Part shown: piece by piece, positions 48,791-61,835 of the stretch
Position numbering within the stretch: position 1 is the stretch's first letter
Layout: each line of letters starts with the position of its first letter
Assembly: GCF_026968045.1 (NCBI RefSeq)
Contig: NZ_JAPVBQ010000001.1
Span: 1,315,238-1,379,237, forward strand
Reading direction: 5' to 3'
Source: Modestobacter sp. VKM Ac-2977
Lineage (GTDB): Bacteria; Actinomycetota; Actinomycetes; Mycobacteriales; Geodermatophilaceae
DNA length: 64,000 bases
Position numbers and translations under genes: made by a program
Notes under the pieces: model-generated
The model's database searches: none
What the model was told of the DNA's origin: nothing
What the model saw: the letters and a program-made list of their open reading frames with translations, nothing else

Positions 48791-50292
48791 GCCTGCAGCT
48801 GGGGCGCACCACTCCGACCCGCGCCGAGTTCGCGCACCTGGACGCGCCCGTCGTCCCGGTCACCCGCCGGCTGCTGGCCGACAGCGAGACCGCGGTGGGC
48901 ATCTACCGCAAGCTGGCCGGCAACCGGCCGGGCACCGTGCTCCTGGAGTCCGCCGAGCAGGGCAAGCAGTGGTCCCGGTTCAGCTTCGTCGGCGTGCGCA
49001 GCGCCGGCGTGCTCACCGAGGCCGACGGGACGACGGCCTGGCTCGGCGACCCGCTGCCCGGGCTCACCGACGACCTGCCCGCCGACCCGCTGGCCGCCGT
49101 CCGCACCCTGGCCCGCCGGCTCCGCTCGCCGCGCACGCCCGGCCTCCCGCCGCTGACCGGCGGGCTGGTGGGCTACCTGGGTTACGACGTCGTCCGGCGG
49201 CTCGAGCGGCTGCCGCAGACCGCCGTCGACGACCTGGGCATGCCCGAGCTGGCGCTCATGCTCGTCACCGACCTGGCGGTGCTGGACCACAGCGACGGCA
49301 CCGTGCTGCTCATCGCCAACGTGCTGGGCGGGGCGCCCGGCGGGTACGACGACGCGGTCGCCCGGCTGGACGCGATGGCCGCGGACCTGGCCGAGGCCGC
49401 ACCACCGGGGGTCGCGACGGTCGAGACCGCCGACGCACCGCCGGTGACCAGCAACATGGGGCCGGGGGAGTACGAGGCCGGCGTCGAGCGGGTGCGCGAG
49501 CACGTCCGCGCCGGCGACGTCTTCCAGACCGTGCTCGCCCAGCGCTTCGAGCTGGCCACCGACGTCGACGCCCTGGACCTCTACCGGGTGCTGCGGGCCA
49601 CCAACCCCTCGCCGTACATGTACCTGCTCCGCTTCGCCGGGCGGCAGTCGCCGTTCGACGTGGTCGGCTCCTCCCCGGAGGCGCTGGTCACCGTGACCGG
49701 GAACCGGGCCGTGGTGCACCCCCCGGCCGGCACCCGCCCCCGCGGCGCCACCCCGGAGGACGACGTGCGGCTCACCGAGGAGCTGCTGGCCGACCCCAAG
49801 GAGCGCGCCGAGCACGTGATGCTGGTCGACCTGGCCCGCAACGACCTGGGCCGGGTGAGCGAGCCGGGCACCGTCGAGGTCGCCGACTTCATGCGGGTCG
49901 AGCGGTACAGCCACGTCATGCACCTGGTCTCCACCGTGGCCGGTCAGGTGACCGCGGACCGGGACGCGCTGGACGTGTTCGACGCGACCTTCCCCGCCGG
50001 CACCGTCTCCGGGGCGCCCAAGCCGCGGGCGATGGAGGTCATCGAGTCCCTGGAGCCCACCCGCCGGGCGCTCTACGCCGGCACGGTCGGTTACGTCGAC
50101 GCCAGCGGTGACATGGACATGGCGATCGCCATCCGCACCGCGGTGCTGCACGACGGCCGCGCCTACGTCCAGGCCGGCGCCGGTGTCGTGGCCGACAGCG
50201 ACCCGGCCAGCGAGGAGGCGGAGACCCGGCACAAGGCCCGCGCGGTGCTGTCGGCGATCGCCACCGCGGAAGGGCTGCGGGAGCTGCGGTGA
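48787..50292 (+). CDS. trpE: Anthranilate synthase component I TrpE
   Basis: TrpE makes anthranilate from chorismate with ammonia from a TrpG subunit, which is not in this window. The 501-aa protein keeps the tryptophan feedback motif LLES near residue 57 ([20 protein letters not shown]), and the chorismate-binding domain with [57 protein letters not shown] and a final [19 protein letters not shown]. It overlaps hisI by 4 bp upstream and the membrane protein gene by 4 bp downstream. Feedback inhibition by tryptophan is expected. Confidence 0.95.
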   Translation: MSLQLGRTTPTRAEFAHLDAPVVPVTRRLLADSETAVGIYRKLAGNRPGTVLLESAEQGKQWSRFSFVGVRSAGVLTEADGTTAWLGDPLPGLTDDLPADPLAAVRTLARRLRSPRTPGLPPLTGGLVGYLGYDVVRRLERLPQTAVDDLGMPELALMLVTDLAVLDHSDGTVLLIANVLGGAPGGYDDAVARLDAMAADLAEAAPPGVATVETADAPPVTSNMGPGEYEAGVERVREHVRAGDVFQTVLAQRFELATDVDALDLYRVLRATNPSPYMYLLRFAGRQSPFDVVGSSPEALVTVTGNRAVVHPPAGTRPRGATPEDDVRLTEELLADPKERAEHVMLVDLARNDLGRVSEPGTVEVADFMRVERYSHVMHLVSTVAGQVTADRDALDVFDATFPAGTVSGAPKPRAMEVIESLEPTRRALYAGTVGYVDASGDMDMAIAIRTAVLHDGRAYVQAGAGVVADSDPASEEAETRHKARAVLSAIATAEGLRELR

Positions 50293-50939
50293 GCCACCCC
50301 GGGCCCCCGGTCCCGCCTCCGGCCGCCACCCGGGGCCGGCGGGAGCTCACCGTCGCGGTCCTGCTGTGCGCGCTCTCCGGTGGGCTGGCGCTGTCGGCCT
50401 CCGGGGAGCCGTGGGCCGACGTCACGGTCGTGCGCGAGCCCCCGCTGCCGCCGACGTCGGAGGTGCTGACCGGCAGCCAGGCCGCGCCGCTGGTCGCCGC
50501 GTGCGGGCTGCTGCTGCTCGCCGCCGCGGTCGCGGTCATCGCCGTCCGCGGCGTGGGGCGGGTGGTGATCGGCCTGCTGGTCGCGGTGGCCGGTGGCGTG
50601 CTCGGCTGGTCGGGTCTGCGTGCGCTCACCGGTTCGCTGGACCTCGGCGGCGCCGCCGTGACGTCGGGGGTCGGGCTGGAGCAGGCCCAGTTGACCACCG
50701 ACCCGGTGACCACCTGGCCCGCGGTGGCCCTGGTCGCCGGTGTGCTCGGCGTGCTGGCCGGGGCCCTGGTGGTGCTGCGCGGCCGGGACTGGCCGGGCAT
50801 GGGGCGTCGCTACGAGCGCACCGAGCATCCGGCGGGGGCGACGGCAGCGCCGGCCCGTCCGGCTCGTCCGGAGACCGACGAGGACCGGCACCAGGCGGCC
50901 TGGAAGGCCCTGGACCGCGGCGACGACCCGACCGCGTGA
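50289..50939 (+). CDS. Trp biosynthesis-associated membrane protein (TIGR02234)
   Basis: The 216-aa protein has four hydrophobic segments, near residues 17-36, 60-80, 83-104 and 140-165, and a basic, charged tail with GMGRRYERTEHPAG. Position between trpE and trpC and the layout agree with TIGR02234, a membrane protein regularly found in actinobacterial trp operons. Its role is unknown. The GTG overlaps the trpE stop. Nearly 200 bp without a gene follow before trpC. Confidence 0.85.
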   Translation: MSHPGPPVPPPAATRGRRELTVAVLLCALSGGLALSASGEPWADVTVVREPPLPPTSEVLTGSQAAPLVAACGLLLLAAAVAVIAVRGVGRVVIGLLVAVAGGVLGWSGLRALTGSLDLGGAAVTSGVGLEQAQLTTDPVTTWPAVALVAGVLGVLAGALVVLRGRDWPGMGRRYERTEHPAGATAAPARPARPETDEDRHQAAWKALDRGDDPTA

Positions 50940-51065
50940 GGACGAGGTCCTCCTCCTCGCCGCGCGGCCCTGCCCCCGGCCCCTCCCACAGGTCGCGGCT
51001 CTTGTACCCGGGCCGTCCGGGCGCCGTGCACCGGCCCCCGGAGGGAACCGGACCTGGCCCGTCTC

Positions 51066-51071
51066 TAGAGT
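51066..51071 (+). promoter_or_regulatory. Putative -10 (TAGAGT) for trpC
   Basis: TAGAGT fits TANNNT and would start transcription near 51078, giving a leader of about 60 nt that holds the strong ribosome site GAGGAGGGG before trpC. No -35 is clear. The gap 50940-51137 shows no leader peptide that could act in attenuation. Confidence 0.4.
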
Positions 51072-51137
51072 GATCCGCGCGGTCCGAGTGGTGGGGGCCG
51101 GTCCGGTGCCACATCCTGAGAGGTCCGAGGAGGGGTC

Positions 51138-51947
51138 ATGAGCGTCCTCGACGAGATCGTCGCCGGTGTCCGGGAGGACGTCGCTGCCCGTCAGGCCACC
51201 ACCCCGCTGACCGAGGTGCAGGCCGCGGCCCGCGATGCCCGGCCCGCCCTCGACGCCCTCGCCGCCCTCCGGGCCCCGGGCGTCGGCGTCATCGCCGAGG
51301 TCAAGCGGCGCAGCCCGAGCAAGGGCGACCTCGCTGCCATCGCCGACCCGGCCGCGCTCGCCGCGCAGTACGCCGCCGGCGGCGCCCGGGTGATCAGCGT
51401 GCTGACCGAAGGGCGCCGGTTCGGCGGGTCGCACGCCGACCTGGCCGCCGTCCGGGCCGCCGTCGACGTCCCGGTGCTGAACAAGGACTTCGTGGTCAGC
51501 AGCTACCAGGTGCACGAGGCCCGGGCGCACGGGGCCGACCTGGTCCTGCTCATCGTGGCCGCGCTCGACCAGCCGGTGCTCATCGGCCTGCTCGAGCGGA
51601 TCGAGTCCCTCGGCATGACCGCCCTGGTCGAGGTGCACAGCGAGGGCGAGGCCGACCGTGCGCTCGCCGCAGGTGCCTCGGTGATCGGCGTCAACGCCCG
51701 CGACCTGACCACCCTGTCGGTCGATCGCTCCACCTTCGAGCGGATCGCCCCGGGCCTGCCCAGCGAGGTCGTCAAGATCGCCGAGTCCGGGGTGCGCGGC
51801 CCACACGACCTGATCAGCTACGCCGGCGCGGGCGCCGACGCAGTGCTGGTCGGGGAGGGCCTGGTCACCGCCGGCGACCCGCGCCAGGCGGTCGCCGACC
51901 TGGTCACCGCCGGCTCCCACCCGGCGACCCCGCGCACCACCCGCTAG
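51138..51947 (+). CDS. trpC: Indole-3-glycerol phosphate synthase TrpC
   Basis: TrpC closes the indole ring from CdRP. The 269-aa barrel has [16 protein letters not shown] near residues 52-67 with the catalytic lysine, [13 protein letters not shown] near 114, [14 protein letters not shown] near 163, and [19 protein letters not shown] near 183. C-terminal [13 protein letters not shown] and VLVGEGLV complete the phosphate site. It is the monofunctional form with no TrpF fusion, in line with PriA doing that step. It ends 24 bp before trpB. Confidence 0.95.
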   Translation: MSVLDEIVAGVREDVAARQATTPLTEVQAAARDARPALDALAALRAPGVGVIAEVKRRSPSKGDLAAIADPAALAAQYAAGGARVISVLTEGRRFGGSHADLAAVRAAVDVPVLNKDFVVSSYQVHEARAHGADLVLLIVAALDQPVLIGLLERIESLGMTALVEVHSEGEADRALAAGASVIGVNARDLTTLSVDRSTFERIAPGLPSEVVKIAESGVRGPHDLISYAGAGADAVLVGEGLVTAGDPRQAVADLVTAGSHPATPRTTR

Positions 51948-51971
51948 CCTGCGCGCGCCACACTTGGGGGC

Positions 51972-53362
<1,391 letters not shown>

Positions 53363-53366
<4 letters not shown>

Positions 53367-54187
53367 GCGCGCTGCAGGAGCGCATCGCCGCGGCGCGGTC
53401 CGAGGGGCGGGCAGCGCTGATCGCCTACCTGCCGGTCGGCTACCCCGACGTCGACACCTCGATCGCGGCCATGGTCGCAGCGGTCGAGGGTGGGGCGGGC
53501 GCCGGCGGGGTGGGTGGGGCTGACATCGTGGAGATCGGCGTGCCCTACTCCGACCCCGGGATGGACGGGCCGGTGATCCAGGAGGCCGTCGACGTCGCGG
53601 TCCGGGCCGGGGTCGGCATGGCCGACGTGCTGCGCGCCGTGACCGCGGTCGCCGCTGCAGGTGCCGTGCCGGTGGTGATGAGCTACTGGAACCCGATCGA
53701 GCGCTACGGGGTCGACCGGTTCGCCGACGACCTGGCCGCGGCCGGTGGCGCCGGCGCGATCACCCCCGACCTCATCCCCGACGAGGCCGGCGCGTGGCTG
53801 GCCGCCAGCGACCGGGTCGGCCTGGACCGGGTGTTCCTGGTCGCGCCGTCGTCCACCGACGCGCGGCTGGCCGCCACCGTCGCCGCCTGCCGCGGCTTCG
53901 TCTACGCCGCCTCCACGATGGGCGTCACCGGCAGCCGGGCCACCGTCGGGGACGCCGCGGAACGACTGGTCGCCCGTACCCGTGCCGCCGCCGGTGAGCC
54001 GCCGGTGTGCGTCGGCCTGGGGGTCTCCACCGGCGACCAGGCGGCCGAGGTCGCCGGGTTCGCCGACGGGGTGATCGTCGGGTCGGCCTACGTACGGCGG
54101 TTGCTCGACGGGCACGGCGCCGACGGCGTGCGTTCACTGTCCGCCGAGCTCGCCGAGGGCGTCCGGCGTGCGAAGGTGCAGGCATGA
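53363..54187 (+). CDS. trpA: Tryptophan synthase alpha chain TrpA
   Basis: TrpA cleaves indole glycerol phosphate and channels indole to TrpB. The 274-aa barrel has [15 protein letters not shown], the catalytic Glu in [20 protein letters not shown] and the Asp of DPGMDGP, then [12 protein letters not shown] and a phosphate loop with [11 protein letters not shown] glycine/alanine stretch ([11 protein letters not shown]) before the catalytic strand is longer than usual and could be a small local duplication. GTG 53363 overlaps the trpB stop; the end overlaps lgt. Confidence 0.94.
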
Positions 54188-55236
54188 CCCTGCTGGCGGA
54201 CGCCTCCGTCCTCGCCGCGATCCCCAGCCCCACCCAGGGGGTGTGGGAGATCGGGCCGTTCCCGCTGCGCGCCTACGCGCTGTGCATCATCGCCGGCATC
54301 GTGCTGGCCTGCTGGCTGGGTGAGCGCCGCTGGGTGGCCCGCGGCGGCGCCCCCGGCGACGTGCTGGACATCGCCGTCTGGGCGGTGCCCTTCGGCATCG
54401 TCGGCGGCCGCATCTACCACGTGATCACCACCCCGCAGCCCTACTTCGGGGAGGACGGCGACCCGCTCCGGGCCTTCGCCATCTGGGAGGGCGGCCTCGG
54501 CATCTGGGGCGCGATCGCGCTCGGTGGCGTCGGCGCCTGGATCGGCTGCCGGCGCCGCAGCATCCCGCTGCCGGCCTGGGCCGACGCGATCGCCCCCGGC
54601 ATCGTGCTCGCCCAGGCGGTGGGCCGGCTCGGCAACTGGTTCAACAACGAGCTCTACGGCAGCGCCACCGACCTCCCGTGGGCGCTGACGATCTACCGCT
54701 GGAACGCCTCCGCCGGTCAGGCGATCACCGGTCCCGACGGCGAGCCCGTGGTGCTGGGCACCTTCCACCCCACGTTCCTGTACGAGCTGCTGTGGAACCT
54801 CGGTGTCGCGGCGCTGGTGATCTGGGCCGACCGTCGCTTCCGGCTCTCCCACGGGCGGGCCTTCGCGCTGTACGTGGCCGCCTACTGCGCCGGCCGGGTG
54901 TGGATCGAGATGCTCCGTATCGACACCGCCGAGCAGTTCCTCGGGCTGCGGCTCAACGTGTTCACCTCGATCATCGTCGGCCTGCTGGCCGTCGCGTACA
55001 TGATCGTCAACCGCGGTCGGCCGCGAGAGGTCATCACCCGCGGCGCGGAGCGGGCCGGCGAGGGCGTCCCCGCTGCGGCGTCGTCCCCCACCGCGACCAG
55101 CGGGGCGGCGGGCGCCACGGCCGCGGGCGCCACGACGCCAGGCGGGCCGGTCGCGGGTGAGGCGGTCACCGACGAGGCCGGCGACGACCGGACCGGAGCC
55201 CGGACCGACGAGGGCGGCTCGCCCCGGGCCGGCTGA
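54184..55236 (+). CDS. lgt: Prolipoprotein diacylglyceryl transferase Lgt
   Basis: Lgt is a membrane enzyme that adds diacylglycerol from phosphatidylglycerol to the lipobox cysteine of prolipoproteins, one step before LspA. The 350-aa protein has seven membrane segments and the conserved patches VGGRIYHVITT, IWEGGLGIWGAIALGGVGAW, and GRLGNWFNNELYGSATDLPW near residues 145-164. The end, from about 285, is a hydrophilic Ala/Thr/Gly-rich tail. It overlaps trpA by 4 bp; this trpA-lgt linkage is common in actinobacteria. Confidence 0.94.
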   Translation: MTLLADASVLAAIPSPTQGVWEIGPFPLRAYALCIIAGIVLACWLGERRWVARGGAPGDVLDIAVWAVPFGIVGGRIYHVITTPQPYFGEDGDPLRAFAIWEGGLGIWGAIALGGVGAWIGCRRRSIPLPAWADAIAPGIVLAQAVGRLGNWFNNELYGSATDLPWALTIYRWNASAGQAITGPDGEPVVLGTFHPTFLYELLWNLGVAALVIWADRRFRLSHGRAFALYVAAYCAGRVWIEMLRIDTAEQFLGLRLNVFTSIIVGLLAVAYMIVNRGRPREVITRGAERAGEGVPAAASSPTATSGAAGATAAGATTPGGPVAGEAVTDEAGDDRTGARTDEGGSPRAG

Positions 55237-55639
55237 CCCGGCACACTGCCGCACCGGTCGACGTTTCCGCACCTGGAGGAGATCTTCCCGACACCTGGTC
55301 GACATGTCGCGCAGGTGTCCCCGCTGTGTACGCTCGACTCCGGCCGACCAGTGATCCTGGGCCGGCCGGCGACGTCGGACCGGGCCAGTGCTGCCCCGCG
55401 CACGACCATCCCGCGGCCACCCGCCCCCGCGGGTGCGCGGGTCCTTGAGGCCGGCTCGACGTACCGTGTCCGCCGGCCTCCGCTGCCCCACTCGTCGGAC
55501 CCCCCGGGGTCCTCCGCGCACCACCCCACCCGCTCTGACCACCCGGCGGGGTCTGCGACCCCCCGCACCAGCGCCGCCCGCCGACCCGGACCTCCGGACG
55601 GTGGAGCCGGCGCCGCGGCCAGCCGACGACGGGAGTGAC
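55237..55639 (+). promoter_or_regulatory. Promoter and long leader of gltBD
   Basis: This 403-bp gap has no supported gene. A likely -10 is TACGCT at 55329-55334, so the leader would be about 300 nt. Just before it, GACACCTG at 55290-55297 and CAGGTGTC at 55312-55319 form a perfect 8-bp inverted repeat with a 14-bp spacer that covers the -35. A third half-site, CACCTGG, lies at 55270-55276, 22 bp upstream of and in line with the first. A palindrome GGACCCC-CCGGGGTCC sits near 55498-55513 in the leader. The layout fits a regulator site, probably linked to nitrogen control. Confidence 0.5.
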
Positions 55640-58600
55640 ATGTCTGACCTCGCCGCCCCCTCCGCGGGATCGCCGTCCCCGGCCGCAGCCCTGCCGGCCG
55701 TGCCCTTCTCCGCGCTCCCGGCCGCCTCCGGGCTCTACGACCCGGCCAACGAGCACGACGCCTGCGGCGTCGCCTTCGTCGCCGACGCCCGGGGCCGCCG
55801 CTCCCGCACGATCGTCGCGGCCGGGCTCACCGCGCTGCACAACCTCGACCACCGGGGCGCCGCGGGTTCGGAGCCGAACTCCGGTGACGGGGCCGGCATC
55901 CTGACCCAGGTACCCGACGGGCTGCTGCGCGAGAGCGTCGACTTCGACCTGCCGCCGCTGGGGGAGTACGCCGTCGGCATCGCCTTCCTGCCCGCCGACG
56001 AGACCGAGCGGGCCTCCGTCGTCGACGCGGTCGCCGGGCTCGCCGCCGAGGAGGGCCTGACCGTCCTGGGCTGGCGGGTGCTGCCGGTCGACCCGGACGC
56101 CGCCGACCTCGGGCCCACCGCCCGGCGGGTCATGCCGCACTTCGCCCAGCTCTTCGTCGCCGAGACCATCGGTGCCCGGGCCGACGCCCGCGCCTTCGGT
56201 GGTACCGCGGCCCCGCACGGGGTCACCCGGCTGGAGCGGCGGGCCTTCGTGCTCCGCAAGCGGGTCGAGCGCGCAGCCCGGGACGCCGGCACCAGCTGCT
56301 ACATCGCCTCGCTGTCCTCCCGGACGATCACCTACAAGGGCATGCTGACCACCGACCAGCTGCCGGCGTTCTTCCCCGACCTGACCGACGAGCGGTACGA
56401 GTCGGCGATCGCGCTGGTGCACAGCCGGTTCTCCACCAACACCTTCCCCAGTTGGCCGCTGGCGCACCCCTTCCGGTTCATCGCCCACAACGGCGAGATC
56501 AACACCATCAAGGGCAACCGGAACCGGATGCGGGCTCGCGAGGCCAAGCTGGAGACCGGGCTGTTCGACGGTCCGGCCGGCCCGGCCAGCGAGCTCGGCC
56601 TGGAGCGGATCTTCCCGGTCACCGCCAGCGACTTCAGCGACTCGGCGACCTTCGACGAGGTGCTCGAGCTGCTGCACCTGTCCGGCCGGTCACTTCCGCA
56701 CGCGGTGCTGATGATGATCCCGGAGGCGTGGGAGAACCACGACGAGATGGACGCGGCCCGCCGCGCCTTCTACCGGTTCCACTCCTCGATCATGGAGCCC
56801 TGGGACGGGCCCGCCTGTGTCGCGTTCACCGACGGCAGCCTGATCGGCGCGGTCCTGGACCGCAACGGCCTGCGCCCGGGTCGCTGGTGGCGCACCAAGG
56901 ACGACCTGGTCGTGCTGGCCAGCGAGGCCGGCGTGCTCGACATCCCGGCCGGCGACGTGGTGGCCAAGGGCCGGCTCCAGCCTGGCCGGATGTTCCTCGT
57001 CGACACCGCCGCCGGGCGGATCGTCTCCGACGAGGAGGTCAAGGGCGCCCTGGCCACCGCCGAGCCCTACGACGACTGGCTGCACGCGGGGCAGGTGCAC
57101 CTCCCGCAGCTGCCCGAGCGGCGTCGTTCCCGGCCCAGCCACGAGTCCGTCGTCCGTCGGCAGCAGCTCTTCGGCTACACCGAGGAGGAGCTGCGCATCC
57201 TGGTGCAGCCGATGGCCGCCAGCGGTGCCGAGCCGATCGGTTCGATGGGCACCGACACCCCGATCGCGTCGCTGTCGGACCGCTCGCGCCAGCTCTACGA
57301 CTACTTCACCCAGCTGTTCGCCCAGGTCACCAACCCGCCGCTGGACGCCATCCGCGAGGAGCTGGTCACCAGCCTGGGGCGCACCTTCGGCCCCGAGCAG
57401 AACCTGCTCGACGCCACCCCGGCCTCCTGCCGGCAGCTGTTCCTGCCCTACCCGGTCATCGACAACGACGAGCTGGCCAAGATCCTGCACATCGACGACG
57501 ACGGCGACCTGCCCGGTTTCGCCGCCGTCCGGATCACCGGCCACTTCGACGTCACCGGTGGGGGCGAGGCGCTGGCCCAGGCGGTCCAGGACCTGCGCAC
57601 CAAGGTCAGCAAGGCGATCGCCGCCGGCGCGCGGGTCATCGTGCTGTCCGACCGCGACTGCGACGAGAAGCGCGCCCCGATCCCGTCGCTGCTGATGACC
57701 GCCGCAGTCCACCACCACCTGGTGCGCGAGCGCACCCGCATGCAGGTCGGCCTGGTCGTGGAGTCCGGCGACTGCCGCGAGGTGCACCACGTCGCGCTGC
57801 TGCTGGGCTACGGCGCCGCCGCGGTGAACCCCTACCTGGCGTTCGAGAGCGTCGAGGACCTGATCCGCACCGGCACGCTCACCGGCGTCCAGCCCGCCCA
57901 GGCCGTCCGCAACGTGGTCAAGGCCATGGGCAAGGGCGTGCTGAAGGTGATGAGCAAGATGGGCATCAGCACCGTCGGCTCGTACACGATGGCGCAGATC
58001 TTCGAGACGGTCGGCCTGTCCAAGGCCGTCGTCGACGAGTACTTCACCGGGACGTCGGCCACGCTGGACGGCGTCGGGCTCGACGTGCTCGCCGAAGAGG
58101 TCGTGATGCGGCACCGCCGCGCCTACCCGAGCAACCCGACCGAGACGGCGCACCGGCGGCTGGAGACCGGCGGGGAGTACCAGTGGCGCCGCGAGGGCGA
58201 GGTGCACCTGTTCAACCCCGAGACGGTGTTCCTGCTCCAGCACGCCACCCGGTCCCGGCAGTACGACGTCTTCCAGCGCTACACCGACACCGTCGACGGG
58301 CTGTCCGCCGAGGCGGCGACGCTGCGCGGCCTGTTCACCCTCAAGACCGGTGACCGGCCCGCCGTCCCGTTGGAGGAGGTGGAGCCGGTCAGCGAGATCG
58401 TCAAGCGGTTCCAGACCGGCGCGATGAGCTACGGCTCCATCTCCGCCGAGGCGCACGAGACCCTGGCGATCGCGATGAACCGGCTGGGGGGCCGGTCCAA
58501 CACCGGTGAGGGTGGCGAGGACCCCGACCGCTTCACCGCCGACCCCAACGGCGACCTGCGCCGCTCCTCGATCAAGCAGGTGGCCAGCGGGCGGTTCGGC

Positions 58601-60316
58601 GTCACCAGCGAGTACCTGGTCAACGCCGACGACATCCAGATCAAGATGGCCCAGGGCGCCAAGCCCGGTGAGGGCGGTCAGCTGCCGGGCAGCAAGGTCT
58701 ACCCGTGGGTGGCCCGTACCCGGCACTCCACGCCCGGCGTCGGCCTGATCAGCCCACCGCCGCACCACGACATCTACTCGATCGAGGACCTGAAGCAGCT
58801 CATCCACGACCTCAAGAACGCGAACAACGAGGCGCGGGTGCACGTCAAGCTGGTCGCGGAGCACGGGATCGGCACGGTCGCAGCCGGGGTCAGCAAGGCC
58901 AAGGCCGACGTCGTCCTGGTCTCCGGCTTCGACGGCGGCACCGGTGCGGCGCCGCTGACCTCGCTCAAGCACGCCGGCATCCCCTGGGAGATCGGCTTGG
59001 CCGAGACCCAGCAGACGCTGCTGGCCAACGGGCTGCGCGACCGGATCGTGGTGCAGGTCGACGGGCAGATGAAGACCGGCCGGGACGTCATCGTCGCGGC
59101 GCTGCTCGGGGCCGAGGAGTTCGGCTTCGCCACCGCACCGCTGGTGGTCGAGGGCTGCGTGATGATGCGGGTCTGCCACCTGGACACCTGCCCGGTCGGC
59201 ATCGCCACCCAGAACCCGGAGCTGCGCAAGCGGTTCACCGGCAAGCCCGAGTTCGTGGTGACCTACTTCGAGTTCCTGGCCGAGCAGGTGCGCGGGTACC
59301 TCGCCGAGCTGGGCTTCCGCTCCATCGACGAGGCCGTCGGCCATGCCGAGCTGCTCGACGTCGCGCCGGCGATCGACCACTGGAAGGCCTCGGGGCTGGA
59401 CCTGCGGCCGATCCTGGCCGTGCCGGAGCTGCCCGAGGGCACGCCGCGGCGCAAGGTCCGGGACCAGGACCACGGGCTGGACGTCGCGCTGGACCAGACG
59501 CTGATCCAGCTGTGCGAGGGTGCGCTGCTCGACGCCCGCCCGGTGCACCTCGAGCTGCCGGTGCGCAACGTCAACCGCACCGTCGGCACGATGCTGGGCT
59601 CGATGGTCACCCGGCGCTTCGGCGGCGAGGGCCTGCCCGACGGCACCATCGACCTGACCTTCACCGGGTCGGCGGGGCAGTCCTTCGGGGCGTTCCTGCC
59701 GCGCGGGATCACCATGACCCTGGTCGGTGACGCCAACGACTACGTCGGCAAGGGGCTGTCCGGCGGTCGGATCGTCGTCCGCCCGGCGCCGGAGGCGAGC
59801 TTCCCCGCCGAGGACAACGTCATCGCCGGCAACGTGATCGGCTACGGCGCCACGGCCGGTGAGGTGTTCCTCCGCGGCCGGGTGGGGGAGCGGTTCTGCG
59901 TCCGCAACTCCGGGGCGCTGGCCGTCGTCGAGGGCGTCGGTGACCACGCGCTGGAGTACATGACCGGCGGCACCGCGATCATCCTCGGGCCGACCGGGCG
60001 CAACATCGCCGCGGGCATGTCCGGCGGGATCGGGTACGTGCTCGACCTGGCCCGGCACCGGGTCAACACCGAGATGGTGGACGTCGAGGCGCTGGACGGG
60101 CAGGGCTCCGCCTGGCTGCGCGACGTCCTCGAGCGCTACCGCGAGGCCACCGACTCGGCCGTCGCGACCAGCCTGCTGGCCGACTGGGGTCGTTGGTCGG
60201 GGCGTTTCAGCGTGATCATGCCGCGTGACTACCGGCGTGCCATGGAGGCCCGGCGGGCCGCCGAGGCCGCGGGGTACGACGTGGACCGAGCCGTGATGGA
60301 GGCAGCTCGTGGTTGA
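55640..60316 (+). CDS. gltB: Glutamate synthase large subunit GltB
   Basis: GltB makes two glutamates from glutamine and 2-oxoglutarate with electrons from NADPH through GltD. The 1558-aa protein should be cut before Cys42 ([10 protein letters not shown]), the nucleophile of the class II amidase domain; the 41-residue propeptide is rather long. Further on are [19 protein letters not shown], the central domain, the FMN barrel with [10 protein letters not shown] and [15 protein letters not shown], the 3Fe-4S cysteines in [15 protein letters not shown], and the C-terminal GXGXG helix domain. ATG 55640 follows GGGAGTG. The stop overlaps gltD. Confidence 0.97.
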   Translation: MSDLAAPSAGSPSPAAALPAVPFSALPAASGLYDPANEHDACGVAFVADARGRRSRTIVAAGLTALHNLDHRGAAGSEPNSGDGAGILTQVPDGLLRESVDFDLPPLGEYAVGIAFLPADETERASVVDAVAGLAAEEGLTVLGWRVLPVDPDAADLGPTARRVMPHFAQLFVAETIGARADARAFGGTAAPHGVTRLERRAFVLRKRVERAARDAGTSCYIASLSSRTITYKGMLTTDQLPAFFPDLTDERYESAIALVHSRFSTNTFPSWPLAHPFRFIAHNGEINTIKGNRNRMRAREAKLETGLFDGPAGPASELGLERIFPVTASDFSDSATFDEVLELLHLSGRSLPHAVLMMIPEAWENHDEMDAARRAFYRFHSSIMEPWDGPACVAFTDGSLIGAVLDRNGLRPGRWWRTKDDLVVLASEAGVLDIPAGDVVAKGRLQPGRMFLVDTAAGRIVSDEEVKGALATAEPYDDWLHAGQVHLPQLPERRRSRPSHESVVRRQQLFGYTEEELRILVQPMAASGAEPIGSMGTDTPIASLSDRSRQLYDYFTQLFAQVTNPPLDAIREELVTSLGRTFGPEQNLLDATPASCRQLFLPYPVIDNDELAKILHIDDDGDLPGFAAVRITGHFDVTGGGEALAQAVQDLRTKVSKAIAAGARVIVLSDRDCDEKRAPIPSLLMTAAVHHHLVRERTRMQVGLVVESGDCREVHHVALLLGYGAAAVNPYLAFESVEDLIRTGTLTGVQPAQAVRNVVKAMGKGVLKVMSKMGISTVGSYTMAQIFETVGLSKAVVDEYFTGTSATLDGVGLDVLAEEVVMRHRRAYPSNPTETAHRRLETGGEYQWRREGEVHLFNPETVFLLQHATRSRQYDVFQRYTDTVDGLSAEAATLRGLFTLKTGDRPAVPLEEVEPVSEIVKRFQTGAMSYGSISAEAHETLAIAMNRLGGRSNTGEGGEDPDRFTADPNGDLRRSSIKQVASGRFGVTSEYLVNADDIQIKMAQGAKPGEGGQLPGSKVYPWVARTRHSTPGVGLISPPPHHDIYSIEDLKQLIHDLKNANNEARVHVKLVAEHGIGTVAAGVSKAKADVVLVSGFDGGTGAAPLTSLKHAGIPWEIGLAETQQTLLANGLRDRIVVQVDGQMKTGRDVIVAALLGAEEFGFATAPLVVEGCVMMRVCHLDTCPVGIATQNPELRKRFTGKPEFVVTYFEFLAEQVRGYLAELGFRSIDEAVGHAELLDVAPAIDHWKASGLDLRPILAVPELPEGTPRRKVRDQDHGLDVALDQTLIQLCEGALLDARPVHLELPVRNVNRTVGTMLGSMVTRRFGGEGLPDGTIDLTFTGSAGQSFGAFLPRGITMTLVGDANDYVGKGLSGGRIVVRPAPEASFPAEDNVIAGNVIGYGATAGEVFLRGRVGERFCVRNSGALAVVEGVGDHALEYMTGGTAIILGPTGRNIAAGMSGGIGYVLDLARHRVNTEMVDVEALDGQGSAWLRDVLERYREATDSAVATSLLADWGRWSGRFSVIMPRDYRRAMEARRAAEAAGYDVDRAVMEAARG

Positions 60317-61793
60317 CAGCACCGGGTTCTTGAGGTTCGACCGCGAACTGCCGCCGCGGCGGCCGGTCGACCTGCGCCTGCTGGACTGGAAGGAGGTGTA
60401 CCTGACCCGGGACACGGGTGAGGACGCCGTCTTCCCGGTACGGGCGGTCCGTGAGCAGGCGGCGCGCTGCATGGACTGCGGCATCCCCTTCTGCCACCAC
60501 GGCTGCCCGCTGGGCAACCTGATCCCGGAGTGGAACGACCTCGCCCGCCGGGACGACTGGCAGGAGGCGATCGAGCGGCTGCACGCGACGAACAACTTCC
60601 CCGAGTTCACCGGAAAGCTGTGCCCCGCGCCGTGCGAGTCGGCCTGCGTGCTCAACCTGGAGAACGCGCCGGTCACGATCAAGCAGATCGAGTGGGAGAT
60701 CATCGACCAGGCGTTCGTCAACGGCTGGGTCACCCCGCAGCCGCCGGCGGAGCTCAGCGGCAGGAAGGTCGCCGTCATCGGGTCCGGGCCGGCCGGGCTG
60801 GCCGCTGCCCAGCAGCTCACCCGCGCCGGGCACCAGGTGACCGTCTACGAGCGGGACGACCGGATCGGCGGGCTGATCCGCTACGGCATCCCCGAGTTCA
60901 AGATGGAGAAGCGCCACCTGGACCGGCGGCTGGACCAGATGCGCGCCGAGGGCACCCGGTTCGTCACCGACGTCACCGTCGGCGGCAGTGCGGGCAGCCT
61001 GACCACCGAGCAGCTGCGCGCCGAGCACGACGCCGTCGTGCTGGCGATCGGTACCCCGGTGGCGCGTGACCTGCCGCTGCCGGGCCGGGAGCTCGACGGC
61101 GTGCACTTCGCCATGGAGTACCTGCCGCACGGCAACCGCCAGGCGCTCGGCGAGCTCGACGACCCGCCGCTGTCGGCCAAGGGCAAGAACGTGGTCATCA
61201 TCGGCGGCGGTGACACCGGCGCGGACTGCCTGGGCACCGCGCACCGTCAGGGCGCGGCCTCGGTGGCCCAGCTGGACTACAAGCCGGCGCCGTCGGGCAC
61301 CCGGCCCGAGGACAACCCCTGGCCGACCTACGAGATGATCCTGCGCGTCTCCCCGGCGCACGAGGAGGGCGGCGAGCGGCTGTTCGCCGTCAACACCGAG
61401 GCGTTCCTCGGTGACGAGCAGGGCCGGGTCCGGGCGATCGAGGTCGTGGAGATCGAGGTCGTCGACGGCCAGCGCCGGCCCAAGCCCGGCAGCACCCAGG
61501 AGCTGCCGGCCGACCTGGTGCTGCTGGCGCTGGGCTACACCGGGCCGGAGACCACCGGGCTGGTCGAGGAGCTGGGCTGCGGCGTCGACGAGCGGGGCCG
61601 GGTGACCCGGGACGACGAGTACATGTCCAGCGTCCCCGGGGTGTTCGTGGCCGGGGACATGGGCCGCGGGCAGTCGCTGATCGTCTGGGCCATCGCCGAG
61701 GGGCGCGCCGCGGCCGCCGCCGTCGACACCTGGCTGACCGGCAACTCGATGTTGCCCCGACCGGTCACCCCGGACGCCGTCCCACTGCGCTGA
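60309..61793 (+). CDS. gltD: Glutamate synthase small subunit GltD
   Basis: GltD oxidises NADPH and passes electrons through FAD and iron-sulfur clusters to GltB. The 494-aa protein has cysteine clusters at the N-terminus ([19 protein letters not shown] and [15 protein letters not shown]), an FAD fold ([17 protein letters not shown] near residue 154), and an NADPH fold ([15 protein letters not shown]). [20 protein letters not shown] near the end contacts FAD. GTG 60309 overlaps the last codons of gltB. A terminator hairpin lies between this gene and pyk. Confidence 0.96.
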   Translation: MVDSTGFLRFDRELPPRRPVDLRLLDWKEVYLTRDTGEDAVFPVRAVREQAARCMDCGIPFCHHGCPLGNLIPEWNDLARRDDWQEAIERLHATNNFPEFTGKLCPAPCESACVLNLENAPVTIKQIEWEIIDQAFVNGWVTPQPPAELSGRKVAVIGSGPAGLAAAQQLTRAGHQVTVYERDDRIGGLIRYGIPEFKMEKRHLDRRLDQMRAEGTRFVTDVTVGGSAGSLTTEQLRAEHDAVVLAIGTPVARDLPLPGRELDGVHFAMEYLPHGNRQALGELDDPPLSAKGKNVVIIGGGDTGADCLGTAHRQGAASVAQLDYKPAPSGTRPEDNPWPTYEMILRVSPAHEEGGERLFAVNTEAFLGDEQGRVRAIEVVEIEVVDGQRRPKPGSTQELPADLVLLALGYTGPETTGLVEELGCGVDERGRVTRDDEYMSSVPGVFVAGDMGRGQSLIVWAIAEGRAAAAAVDTWLTGNSMLPRPVTPDAVPLR

Positions 61794-61835
61794 ACCGCTG
61801 GTCGCCGGCGGGATGAGACGTCCCTGACGACTGCT

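Noticed and set aside
51061-51137. Trp leader peptide or attenuator before trpC
   Set aside because: Two adjacent TGG codons occur near 51090 but the frame has a TGA just upstream and no start codon, and no terminator hairpin with U-tract is present.
56690-60820. 1376-codon frame antisense to gltB and gltD
   Set aside because: Antisense frames of this length are expected at this base composition; composition is His/Gly/Arg/Asp-rich without domains, while gltB and gltD are certain.
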